Position numbers and translations under genes: made by a program
Notes under the pieces: model-generated
What the model saw: only the letters and a program-made list of their open reading frames with translations
Told to the model about the DNA's origin: nothing
Database searches by the model: none
NCBI GenBank assembly: GCA_022013635.1
Contig: JAKLPX010000218.1
Location: 1-17,233 of the forward strand
Direction: 5' to 3'
Length of the DNA stretch: 17,233 nt
DNA from: Candidatus Delongbacteria bacterium
GTDB lineage: Bacteria > UBA4055
Shown: one piece after another, positions 8,017 to 15,397 of the stretch
Layout of the letters: every line of letters begins with the position of its first letter
Position numbering within the stretch: position 1 is the first letter of the stretch

Positions 8017-8412
8017 TTAGGAAATTACACTTTCCAAAGAGACGTGTTTAATCCCATCTGGAACAAAATCAGGGTCTACATCTTCAAATTCCACATCAAC
8101 AATTTTGAGTTTCCCCAAATATTGTTTTGCCTGTAGAACCTCAACTGCCGAAAGACTTTTTGATATAGGCATAAAAGTAAATTTTCTGCCATAAATAGCA
8201 TCCTCCGCCTGTTCAGTTGCCTGAAAGAGGTAAACATTTCCTGATTCAATCCCCATGTTTTGTGCAAATGTGCCACTAATAACACTTCTGTTTGGTATTT
8301 CACCTGCAATTCCTAGTAAGATAACTGGATATAATCCATTTTTATCTTCACTCGCTTTTTCGGATTTTAGCATTTCTACTTTTGCTATGAATCCATCAAA
8401 ATTCTTTTTCAT
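8017..8412 (-). CDS. Hypothetical protein, 131 aa
   Basis: I do not recognise this protein. It is soluble, with no signal peptide or membrane helix, and net acidic toward the C-terminus (VDVEFEDVDPDFVPDG). The middle (GLYPVILLGIAGEIPNRSVISGTFAQNMGIESGNVYLFQATEQ) reads as a beta-rich, possibly OB-like barrel, which in this position would fit an accessory nucleic-acid-binding protein; that is a weak inference. It is probably monocistronic: a terminator follows immediately and a 260-bp noncoding region precedes it. Confidence 0.6.
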   Translation of the reverse strand: MKKNFDGFIAKVEMLKSEKASEDKNGLYPVILLGIAGEIPNRSVISGTFAQNMGIESGNVYLFQATEQAEDAIYGRKFTFMPISKSLSAVEVLQAKQYLGKLKIVDVEFEDVDPDFVPDGIKHVSLESVIS

Positions 8413-8674
8413 GATAATTCTTGATTTTTAAGTTAGACTAAAGCTGAGTGAAAAATGACAGGAAGTTGTGGTGGTAGGTTTTGAGAGAGAGAGTGAGGTG
8501 GGCAGGAAGTGTGGTGTCAGTTAGAATCCCTTGTAAAGAATATTAAGGTGAAAAAATTAATTGTTTAAATAATTGGGGTAAGGGGGATTTTCCAAATAAA
8601 AAAATGGGTGGGGGGTATTCTGTACGTATCTGCGTTTACAGAATTTAGAAAGCTTCAAAAAAATTTTATAAACG
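8413..8674. other. Noncoding, purine/G-rich regulatory-looking region
   Basis: No gene is visible in these 262 bp. The region holds an imperfect direct repeat (CAGGAAGTTGTGGTG at 8459-8473, CAGGAAGTGTGGTG at 8503-8516), a GA-repeat (8483-8493), four G-runs (8575-8578, 8582-8586, 8606-8608, 8610-8615) with quadruplex potential, and a dyad ATTCTGTA-N12-TACAGAAT (8617-8644). I find no good -7/-33 pair for the 131-aa gene. Confidence 0.5.
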
Positions 8675-9556
8675 TTAATTTTCATTCTTTAACCTAGTTT
8701 CCCCCATCGTAAGATCATCAATATTTAATTCCAAATGATGATGGTCTTTTTTGCTTATTAAATAGGTTTTGTTATAGGTTAGAACTACATCATCTATATT
8801 ATCATCCAATTCTAAAACTTCAATATTAAGAAGCCCATTAATCAAGCCACACTTCCCATCTTTATATACCTTTATAAAGATATTTTCCTTGGTATTATCT
8901 GATATTAATTCACAAGAATCATAATCCAACCTGAATGGAATGATCTGATTAAATTTATGATCGAACAGTCCCCATTTATTTTCTTTTTTAATCCAGAAAT
9001 AAGGCATGTGTGCCCCAAAAGGATTATAGTTTTCCGCGATTTCTTCCAGATCACTTAAAAGCAATTTACCAGAGCTAGAGTATAAATAAATATTGCCTTT
9101 TAAATGGGCTTCCAGATACCCTGAAAGTACAATTATCTGCTCATATATAGTAGGTAATATTACTTTAGTTAGAACAGTAATTATTCCATATTTCCCCTCT
9201 ATGCTAACTTTCAGAAGCTGATTCGTGATAATATCTATAGTATCATATAATGTAGTGGGATTTCCCAAATACTTTTTATCAGTTAAAGTAATAATCTTCA
9301 CCTCATTATAGTCATCTGCATATTCAGATTCTTCATCTGCATATTCTCTAGCTTTTTTACATAATATTTCCAGTTTTTCTAATATCGTTAAGTGCACAGA
9401 AGCTTCATCTTTTAGTATGTGATGTTCTATAGCACCCAGATAATAGGCTAACTCATCAAAAATGGGCTGATCAGTTTGGAAGTTATCTGATAGTTTTAAG
9501 TTTATGTAAGAATCTTCCTGCGAAAACTCAAACTTTAGTTCTTCTTTATTCTGCAT
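8675..9556 (-). CDS. WG-repeat-like protein
   Basis: This is a 293-aa cytoplasmic protein. The N-terminal ~95 residues are acidic and helical (LEKLEILCKKAREYADEESEYADDYNE). The rest carries degenerate WG repeats: KYGIITVLTKVILPTIYEQI (about 123-142), KWGLFDHKFNQIIPFRLDYD and KCGLINGLLNIEVLELDD. Each has the pattern [KN]-[WYC]-G-[LI]-hydrophobic followed by a Pro or hydrophobic turn. WG-repeat proteins are common in Bacteroidetes and are thought to be binding platforms; no enzyme activity is implied. The start overlaps the KTSC lipoprotein gene by 11 bp, so the two are probably translationally coupled and share a transcript with the polymerases or with the promoter near 9930. Confidence 0.68.
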   Translation of the reverse strand: MQNKEELKFEFSQEDSYINLKLSDNFQTDQPIFDELAYYLGAIEHHILKDEASVHLTILEKLEILCKKAREYADEESEYADDYNEVKIITLTDKKYLGNPTTLYDTIDIITNQLLKVSIEGKYGIITVLTKVILPTIYEQIIVLSGYLEAHLKGNIYLYSSSGKLLLSDLEEIAENYNPFGAHMPYFWIKKENKWGLFDHKFNQIIPFRLDYDSCELISDNTKENIFIKVYKDGKCGLINGLLNIEVLELDDNIDDVVLTYNKTYLISKKDHHHLELNIDDLTMGETRLKNEN

Positions 9557-9923
9557 CTTGGGGAACTACTCTGTATTTATGTTTTAGGTTTTTAATGTAA
9601 AATCTCCCAAATGATTCAGCATTCTTGAATTCTTTCCAGACTTCAATGGGAACCTGCTGATGGATGTATTCCTTTTTATCAGTCTGATATACTAGATATC
9701 CTGTTGAACCATCACAACTGTAATATTGAGCACCTCTAATCCATGAACTTTTAGCAGTATTTACCTCATCTTTATATTTAAAATCAACAGATTCTACTGT
9801 GTTATTAGCTTCTTCATAGCTTTTATAAGGTGTAGTAATCTGAGAACAGTTAGAAATGTTTTGTTTATCCTTACTACAACTAAAGCTAAATACTAAAATA
9901 AATAAAATATAAAATTTTCGCAT
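9546..9923 (-). CDS. KTSC-domain lipoprotein
   Basis: This is a 125-aa predicted lipoprotein from the ATG at 9923. The open frame extends to 10013, but the extra part overlaps the DnaE gene, and only the 9923 start begins with a clean signal peptide (MRKFYILFILVFSFSC, lipobox Cys16). The mature part ends in a KTSC-type domain: SSWIRGAQYY, then GYLVYQTDKKEYIHQQVPIEVWKEFKNAES, then GRFYIKNLKHKYRV. KTSC domains are small beta modules of unknown function that also occur next to nuclease and lysyl-tRNA-synthetase-like proteins. It starts 29 bp after the DnaE stop. A TAACTTTG element (9930-9937, minus) is so close that transcription from it would be nearly leaderless. Confidence 0.66.
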   Translation of the reverse strand: MRKFYILFILVFSFSCSKDKQNISNCSQITTPYKSYEEANNTVESVDFKYKDEVNTAKSSWIRGAQYYSCDGSTGYLVYQTDKKEYIHQQVPIEVWKEFKNAESFGRFYIKNLKHKYRVVPQDAE

Positions 9924-9948
9924 AGAAATCAAAGTTAAAAATATAGTT

Positions 9949-9960
9949 TGAGTTAACTCA
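9949..9960. repeat. 12-bp perfect palindrome at the DnaE stop codon
   Basis: TGAGTTAACTCA overlaps the DnaE stop and lies 12 bp upstream of the TAACTTTG element that precedes the KTSC lipoprotein gene, near where a -33 element would sit. It is operator-like, but short enough to be chance. Confidence 0.3.
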
Positions 9961-12900
9961 TTTTTTGTCGTGGTAATCCTATATCTTTTTCCTGTGGATA
10001 AGGCTGTCTCCAAGTCATGCTTACATCTTCATTAATATTCCTATGAACTTCGTATGATTTTTCTTTATCCATAGCATATCTAGGATCAGCTATAAATGGC
10101 ATTTTAGCCATTTTTAAAACAGTAATAGTTGGGAAATGGAAATCCACTTCTACAGTACCAAGTAGTAAATAACAACCCCCTCCTTGAAATGGAAATTTCT
10201 TCAAGTTATCTGGGAAATGAGCTGTATCAAAATACTCCCCTTCTGCATCTATCCAGGTTCCAAAATACATTGTTCCTTTCTTAGTGGGTACATGTTTTCT
10301 TGAAATAAGATAAGCAAGCATCTTAACCTGCGTTTTATGATACTTCAGCAGGTCTTTTGCCATGACACTACCTCTATACTTTGTCTGCAGTAAATCAAAA
10401 GGGCTAAAACTAACTGGAAAGCCCAAGATCTCAAGCTCATCAAAAGCATCTTCAAAAGGGTTTCTTTTTAATGCAGGTAACTGATATTCTTTCGTAGGTT
10501 CTTCTATAAGGGTTAAATATCCATACTCTGGCTTAAAATTACTCATAAGAAATCTTGCCTCTATTAGCAGTTCATTTTTATTTTTTCCTGTAAACCTAAA
10601 TGCACCGATAAATATTAGGATTTGAATAGCTTCAATACCTACAGGAACTCTCTTGATAAAATTCTCTACAGATTTATAATCTCCATTTTTTCTCCTTTCT
10701 TCTGGAATAAACTGTGCAAGCCTACTTTCTATTTTTTCAATATGCATCAAACCCAAGTAAACCTCATCCCCATAAACTGTAGTACTAAATTCACTATTAT
10801 TAACACACGGATTATTAATTTTTCCACCCCCCATTCTAGCCTCATGAACATATACTTCAGTTCTGTAAAACCCACCACCATTATTAATAGCAGATACCAT
10901 AAATTCAATAGGGTAATGAACCTTAAGATATAAACTCTGATAACTTTCCACTGCATAAGATCCTGAATGTGCTTTACAGAAAGAATATCCTGCAAAAGAC
11001 TCAATCTGTCTATATACTTCTGCAGAAAGCTTATCAGGATGCCCTAAACTCTTACAAGATTTAAAAAAATCATCTTTCACTTTTTGTAAAGCAGCTAAAG
11101 ACCTTCCCTTACCACTCATAGCTCTTCTTAATATATCTCCATCATCAGCAGATAATCCCCCGAAGTGCAATGCTATTTTAATAACATCTTCCTGATAGAC
11201 CATTATTCCATAAGTTTCACCTAGGTGCTCTTCAAAGACTTTGTGGAAATATTCAAATTTATCTGGGTTGTTATGCCTGAAAATATATTCCCTCATCATT
11301 CCACTCTGTGCAACACCAGGTCTTATAATAGATGATGCGGCTACTAAAGTTTTATAATTGTCACATTTCAATCTTCTTAAGAGCCCCCTCATTGCAGGAC
11401 TTTCTATATAGAAGCATCCAATGGTTTTTCCTCTGCTTAAATATTCATTAGCTAAAGCTTCATCTTTAGAAAGTTCTAAATTCCTGATGTCTACAGTAAG
11501 ACCCCTATTCTGCTCTACTAGTTTTACTGTATCATTAATAGTTCCAATACCTCTTTGTGACAGGATATCAAATTTTTCAAAACCTATATCTTCTGCTACA
11601 TGCATGTCAAACTGGACTATAGGAAATCCTTTTGGTGGCATTTCTAAAGCTGTAAAATTGGTAATAGGTTCTTCTGAAATGAGAATTCCACAGGAATGCA
11701 TAGATCTTTGGTTAGGAAATTTCTCTAATAGTTTTCCATATTTATGAATTGTCTTTACAATAGAATTCTCTTCATGTTCTGAAAGAGGTCTGGTAGCTAA
11801 TGCATCAAGTTCATCTTTAGGCAACCCAAAAACTTTCCCAAGTTCTCTGAAAATAGATCGGAATTTAAACTCCACATTGGTTCCACAAAAAGCTACATGT
11901 TCCTTCCCATATTTATTGAAGATATATTGGAGGATAACATCTCTTTCCTGCCAAGACCAGTCTATATCAAAATCTGGTGGACTTTTCCTGTTTGCATTTA
12001 AAAACCTTTCAAAATATAAGTCCAGTTCTATAGGACAAATATTGGTGATGCCCAAACAATAACTGACAATACTGTTAGCACCTGAACCCCTTCCTACATG
12101 CATAAATCCCATAGAATTACTGTACTGCACTATATCCCAGGTGATAAGGAAATATCCACAGAAACAAAGGTCATCAATAACTTTAAGTTCCTTTTCTAAT
12201 CTTTTTAAGGCTACCTCATCACCAATTGTATACTTTTCCTTAAGCCCTTCAAATGCCAATTTTTTTAAAAGTTCAAAATCACTTTCCTGGGAATCAGTGA
12301 AGTTCATTTTATTCTTTGGAGTTGAAAAATCAAACTGGTAATTGCACTGTTCAACCAAGAATTTGGTATTATTTATTATGTTAGGGAAATTCTTATAATA
12401 GAATAGCACTTGCTCAACAGGCTTTAAAAATTCTGCAGGTCTACAAATATCATTTTCCTCTAGTTTTGAGATTAGAATATTATTGTCAATGGCTCTTAAT
12501 ATTCTGTGTAGATTATATTCCCTTTTAGTCCTGAAAGTAACTGGGGAAAGAATCACCATTTTATCAATTAACTTTTTCCATTTTATATTAATGATGAGGT
12601 TGAGTTCTTCTGGTCTGATTCCTATGAATTCATGCTCCAAAAGTACTTCTGGAACATTATTAAAAGGATAGATTACAAAACTGTCCTTAAAATCTGGATT
12701 ATGCTTGGGAATAGGATTCTCTTCACAATTAAATGCAGTCAACATCCTGTTAACTTCTGATATTCCTTTATTATTTTTAGCTAGTGTAATATAGTAAAGT
12801 TCATTATTTCCATTTCTAACTTCCACCCCAACCAGAGCTTTAATATTATTGACAAGGCACAATTTGTAAAAATCATAAATTCCTGTAATGGTATTGATAT

Positions 12901-13009
12901 CAGTAAGTGCTAAAGCAGAAAGTTTATGATCTACAGCAAGCTGAACTAAATCTTCCAGAGAGATAGTACCATATCTTAAGCTGTGATATGAATGACAATT
13001 TAAATACAT
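9953..13009 (-). CDS. dnaE2: DnaE2-like (error-prone type) DNA polymerase III alpha subunit
   Basis: This 1018-aa C-family polymerase is shorter than replicative DnaE (about 1160) and near DnaE2/ImuC (about 1050). The order is: PHP-like domain (1 to ~230); palm with GRGSGANS (307-314) and the catalytic carboxylates D346 and D348 in PPDFDIDW and D481 in FEKFDIL; SMHSCGILIS (436-445); fingers; and a C-terminal OB fold (about 905-985, VKMLAYLISRKHVPTKKGT onward). The polymerase site is intact. The PHP domain lacks two metal ligands: LNCHS replaces LHxHS (N4) and TDIN replaces TDH (I38), so proofreading or phosphatase activity is unlikely. No tau-binding tail is seen. Its ATG overlaps the stop of the Y-family polymerase gene (TAATG), indicating coupled translation. 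The mutagenic role is inferred from partner and length. Confidence 0.84.
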   Translation of the reverse strand: MYLNCHSYHSLRYGTISLEDLVQLAVDHKLSALALTDINTITGIYDFYKLCLVNNIKALVGVEVRNGNNELYYITLAKNNKGISEVNRMLTAFNCEENPIPKHNPDFKDSFVIYPFNNVPEVLLEHEFIGIRPEELNLIINIKWKKLIDKMVILSPVTFRTKREYNLHRILRAIDNNILISKLEENDICRPAEFLKPVEQVLFYYKNFPNIINNTKFLVEQCNYQFDFSTPKNKMNFTDSQESDFELLKKLAFEGLKEKYTIGDEVALKRLEKELKVIDDLCFCGYFLITWDIVQYSNSMGFMHVGRGSGANSIVSYCLGITNICPIELDLYFERFLNANRKSPPDFDIDWSWQERDVILQYIFNKYGKEHVAFCGTNVEFKFRSIFRELGKVFGLPKDELDALATRPLSEHEENSIVKTIHKYGKLLEKFPNQRSMHSCGILISEEPITNFTALEMPPKGFPIVQFDMHVAEDIGFEKFDILSQRGIGTINDTVKLVEQNRGLTVDIRNLELSKDEALANEYLSRGKTIGCFYIESPAMRGLLRRLKCDNYKTLVAASSIIRPGVAQSGMMREYIFRHNNPDKFEYFHKVFEEHLGETYGIMVYQEDVIKIALHFGGLSADDGDILRRAMSGKGRSLAALQKVKDDFFKSCKSLGHPDKLSAEVYRQIESFAGYSFCKAHSGSYAVESYQSLYLKVHYPIEFMVSAINNGGGFYRTEVYVHEARMGGGKINNPCVNNSEFSTTVYGDEVYLGLMHIEKIESRLAQFIPEERRKNGDYKSVENFIKRVPVGIEAIQILIFIGAFRFTGKNKNELLIEARFLMSNFKPEYGYLTLIEEPTKEYQLPALKRNPFEDAFDELEILGFPVSFSPFDLLQTKYRGSVMAKDLLKYHKTQVKMLAYLISRKHVPTKKGTMYFGTWIDAEGEYFDTAHFPDNLKKFPFQGGGCYLLLGTVEVDFHFPTITVLKMAKMPFIADPRYAMDKEKSYEVHRNINEDVSMTWRQPYPQEKDIGLPRQKMS

Positions 13010-14160
13010 TATTGATTTTGGTATGAATATCCTGAAGCTCTTCCAACACTGTATTTTCCGAATCTTGATCTAATCTTATCTAAGGACTGATAAAGATTTA
13101 TAAGCTCTTCTGTATCTTCAAACAGATCCATTTGGTGGTTTCCATGTACAAGTCCTGTGAACTTTAATCCTACTAATCTAATTCTCATCCTTCTGGTGTA
13201 GAGCTTATCAAAAAGTTCTAGAGCATATTTAAGCAAAGTATGATCAGCAGAAGTATAAGAAATTTTACACTGCTTAGTTTCTGTGTCAAAATTGGCATAT
13301 CTAACTTTTAATACCACTGTAGAAGTGAGCCATTTCTCCTCTCTTAATTTGAAGGTAAGTTGCTCTACCATACCAGCAATTAAACCTTTTATAGCTGTAA
13401 TATCTATACTGTCCTCTGTAAAGGTATGTTCAGATGAAATGGATTTCCTTTCAGAATAGGGAATAACTGGATTTTCATCTAAACCATTAGCTTTTTTCCA
13501 AAGTTCAATGCCATTTTTCCCAATTAGCTTTTGCAAAACATCTACAGGCATTTCAGATAAAGATTGAATGGTCCTTACTCCAATCCTGGAAAGTAACTGG
13601 AAAGTAACATTTCCAACCATTGGAATTTTCTTTATTGATAATGGATTCAAGAAATTCTTTACATTCTGATCCTGAATTTCTAGTCTACCAATAGGCTTTG
13701 CTTCTCCTGTTCCTATTTTTGACACTGTTTTATTTTTGGATAGAGCAAAACTTATTGGTAGTCCAGTATTTTTAGTAACAGATTCTGCTATTTCTGTACT
13801 CCATTTATAACATCCAAAAAATTTGTCCATCCCAGAGAGGTCTAAATAAAACTCATCTATACTGGCTTTTTCTAATAAAGGAACTTTCTCTTGAATAACT
13901 TCTGTAACTTCATGAGACATTTTGGAATATAAGTCCATATCCCCCTTTATGACCTTAGCCTCAGGGCATAATTTTAAAGCCATTTTTATTGGCATAGCAG
14001 ATCTTACCCCATAAAACCTTGTTTCATAGGAACAGGATGCCACTACACCTCTATCTCCACCACCAATAATAACAGGAATCCCATAAAGACTGGAATTCTT
14101 CACCCTCTCACACGAAACAAAGAAGGTATCTAAATCTAAATGTGCTATTGCTCTCTCCAT
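13009..14160 (-). CDS. dinB: Y-family translesion DNA polymerase (Pol IV/UmuC-like)
   Basis: This is a 383-aa polymerase that synthesises across damaged template bases. Catalytic residues are intact: D9 in AHLDLDTFFVSCE (F13/F14 at the steric-gate position) and D102-E103 in KASIDEFYLDLSG. The helix-hairpin-helix region (MVGNVTFQLLSRIGVRTIQSL, about 181-201) and little-finger domain follow. QMDLF at 343-347 is a canonical beta-clamp-binding motif, as in UmuC and DnaE. Unlike ImuB of classical imuA-imuB-dnaE2 cassettes, which is catalytically dead, this one should be active. It is first in the operon, with DnaE2 fused by a TAATG overlap. A perfect TAnnTTTG element on the minus strand (TAATTTTG, 14178-14171) would give an almost leaderless mRNA. 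The divergent S24 regulator is the likely controller. Confidence 0.88.
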   Translation of the reverse strand: MERAIAHLDLDTFFVSCERVKNSSLYGIPVIIGGGDRGVVASCSYETRFYGVRSAMPIKMALKLCPEAKVIKGDMDLYSKMSHEVTEVIQEKVPLLEKASIDEFYLDLSGMDKFFGCYKWSTEIAESVTKNTGLPISFALSKNKTVSKIGTGEAKPIGRLEIQDQNVKNFLNPLSIKKIPMVGNVTFQLLSRIGVRTIQSLSEMPVDVLQKLIGKNGIELWKKANGLDENPVIPYSERKSISSEHTFTEDSIDITAIKGLIAGMVEQLTFKLREEKWLTSTVVLKVRYANFDTETKQCKISYTSADHTLLKYALELFDKLYTRRMRIRLVGLKFTGLVHGNHQMDLFEDTEELINLYQSLDKIRSRFGKYSVGRASGYSYQNQ

Positions 14161-14170
14161 AATTTGAGAA

Positions 14171-14178
14171 CAAAATTA
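14171..14178 (-). promoter_or_regulatory. -7 element for the polymerase operon
   Basis: TAATTTTG on the minus strand matches TAnnTTTG. No good TTTG is found about 20 nt upstream, so it may depend on an activator or be weak. It lies 10 bp before the polymerase ATG. Confidence 0.4.
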
Positions 14179-14200
14179 TCAAGTAATTTAAAATTATTCC

Positions 14201-14208
14201 TACATTTG
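14201..14208 (+). promoter_or_regulatory. -7 element for the XRE-S24 regulator
   Basis: TACATTTG matches TAnnTTTG exactly. The predicted start point, near 14214, falls inside the dyad at 14209-14227, so bound regulator would block its own transcription. Confidence 0.5.
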
Positions 14209-14227
14209 TTGCTAAATATATTAGCAA
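14209..14227. promoter_or_regulatory. Operator-like dyad TTGCTAA-N5-TTAGCAA
   Basis: The perfect 7-bp arms (14209-14215, 14221-14227) surround ATATA. It abuts the -7 element at 14201-14208, and its last base is the A of the regulator's ATG. It also sits just upstream of where the -33 region of the divergent polymerase promoter would be. Confidence 0.65.
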
Positions 14228-14994
14228 TGTCAATTTTAGCAGATAACATCAGGTTTTTGAGAGGTCAGTTAAAACTTACTCAACAGAAAGTAGCAGATGC
14301 TTTGTTAATTTCCAGAGGGAGATATTCAAAGTATGAAGATTCAGCAGCAGATCCACCTATAGATATCTTACTTAAAATATCCAAATATTTTAATGTAAGT
14401 ATTGATTTACTGATCAGTGTAGATATTAAAAAATATCCTTTAGATACAGTTATGAACCTTCCCGGAAATAAGATAGTAATTCCTGTGGCAGTAGACAGCT
14501 CAGGAGATAATAAGATTGAAATTATCCCACATAAAGCTTCAATGGGTTACCTCAATGGATATGGAGATCCTGAATATATTGAAAATCTGCAAACAATTTC
14601 TTTACCATTTTTAAGAAATGGAAAGTTTCGGGCTTTCCCCGCAGAAGGAGATTCAATGCCACCATATAATGATGGGACATTCATTGTAGGAAAATTTGTT
14701 GAACATCCAGACTTGATGACAAAAAACAGAACGTATATTTTTGTAACCAGAAGTGAGGGAGTGACTTATAAAAGATACATAGATAGAACAGCAGCAGGTT
14801 TATGGCTTAGTGCAGATAATTCCTTTTATAAACCCTATGAGATCAAACTAACTGATATTTACGAAATTTGGGAATTTGCATGCGCCATTAATACTGAGGA
14901 ATTCCTTCTGAATAATTTAGACACTACAAATCTTAAAGATGTTCTGGATAACCTGCAGAAAGATATTCAGAAGTTAAGGAAGCAACTTGATTAG
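14227..14994 (+). CDS. LexA/UmuD-like XRE-S24 transcriptional regulator
   Basis: This is a 255-aa protein from the ATG at 14227. The frame is open back to 14140, but the extra residues would cover the promoter and the divergent gene's start. The N-terminal XRE helix-turn-helix is at about 5-65 (LRGQLKLTQQKVADALLISRGRYSKYED). The C-terminal S24 serine-lysine domain is at about 100-220, with nucleophile Ser143 in EGDSMPP and general-base Lys182 in TYKRYI. A coiled-coil-like tail runs over 224-255. The family represses damage-inducible genes and cuts itself when RecA filaments form. The usual Ala-Gly scissile pair before GYLNGYGDPEYI is Met106-Gly107 here, so self-cleavage is uncertain. It is divergent from the polymerase pair. 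Confidence 0.85.
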   Translation: MSILADNIRFLRGQLKLTQQKVADALLISRGRYSKYEDSAADPPIDILLKISKYFNVSIDLLISVDIKKYPLDTVMNLPGNKIVIPVAVDSSGDNKIEIIPHKASMGYLNGYGDPEYIENLQTISLPFLRNGKFRAFPAEGDSMPPYNDGTFIVGKFVEHPDLMTKNRTYIFVTRSEGVTYKRYIDRTAAGLWLSADNSFYKPYEIKLTDIYEIWEFACAINTEEFLLNNLDTTNLKDVLDNLQKDIQKLRKQLD

Positions 14995-15002
14995 ATTTCA
15001 TT

Positions 15003-15392
15003 TTAGAAATAAACACCCTGGTCATGAAGTTTTTGAATTTCCTCATCTAAAATTTCAGGTGTTAAATCCGTTTGTTTACAAATATGCCAAATGTAATTTA
15101 AATTCTCAAATACTTTAGAATCTTGTTTTGCAGAAAGAAAATTAAATAAATTTCGTCTTCCTTTATCTTCATAAAACTCATCTCCAAAATCACACACTTT
15201 ATATTTTCCATCATCCATTTGACCTACAAAATAACCATCAAATTCAATTCCTTTGGAATCAGCACAATCCCTTAGTAAATCCATTCCTTCATCAAACATT
15301 ACCTCTACATCATGTGCTTCATTTTCAATAGTATGCGTAAAGTGAATACTGAAATTTTCACAATGCGGATAATTTTTAAATAACTCTTTCAT
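15003..15392 (-). CDS. Hypothetical protein coupled to SRAP
   Basis: I do not recognise this 129-aa soluble, acidic protein. It has no signal or membrane segment. A two-part look is visible: an N-terminal alpha/beta part with the hydrophilic strand IHFTHTIENEAHDVEVMFDEG and GYFVGQMDDGKYKVCDFGDEFY, then a helical C-terminus (ENLNYIWHICKQTDLTPEILDEEIQKLHDQG). It starts 5 bp after the SRAP stop, so the two form one operon, and it ends 8 bp from the convergent S24 regulator. The pairing suggests a DNA-damage accessory role, but only by context. Confidence 0.62.
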   Translation of the reverse strand: MKELFKNYPHCENFSIHFTHTIENEAHDVEVMFDEGMDLLRDCADSKGIEFDGYFVGQMDDGKYKVCDFGDEFYEDKGRRNLFNFLSAKQDSKVFENLNYIWHICKQTDLTPEILDEEIQKLHDQGVYF

Positions 15393-15397
15393 AATTT

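Noticed and set aside
10622..12671. Several plus-strand frames of 60-110 codons inside the DnaE2 gene
   Set aside because: All are antisense shadows of a continuous polymerase with intact motifs.
9953..14160. Interpretation as the main chromosomal replicative polymerase locus
   Set aside because: The DnaE is short, has a degraded PHP domain, is coupled to a Y-family polymerase and lies in AT-rich accessory DNA next to an S24 regulator.
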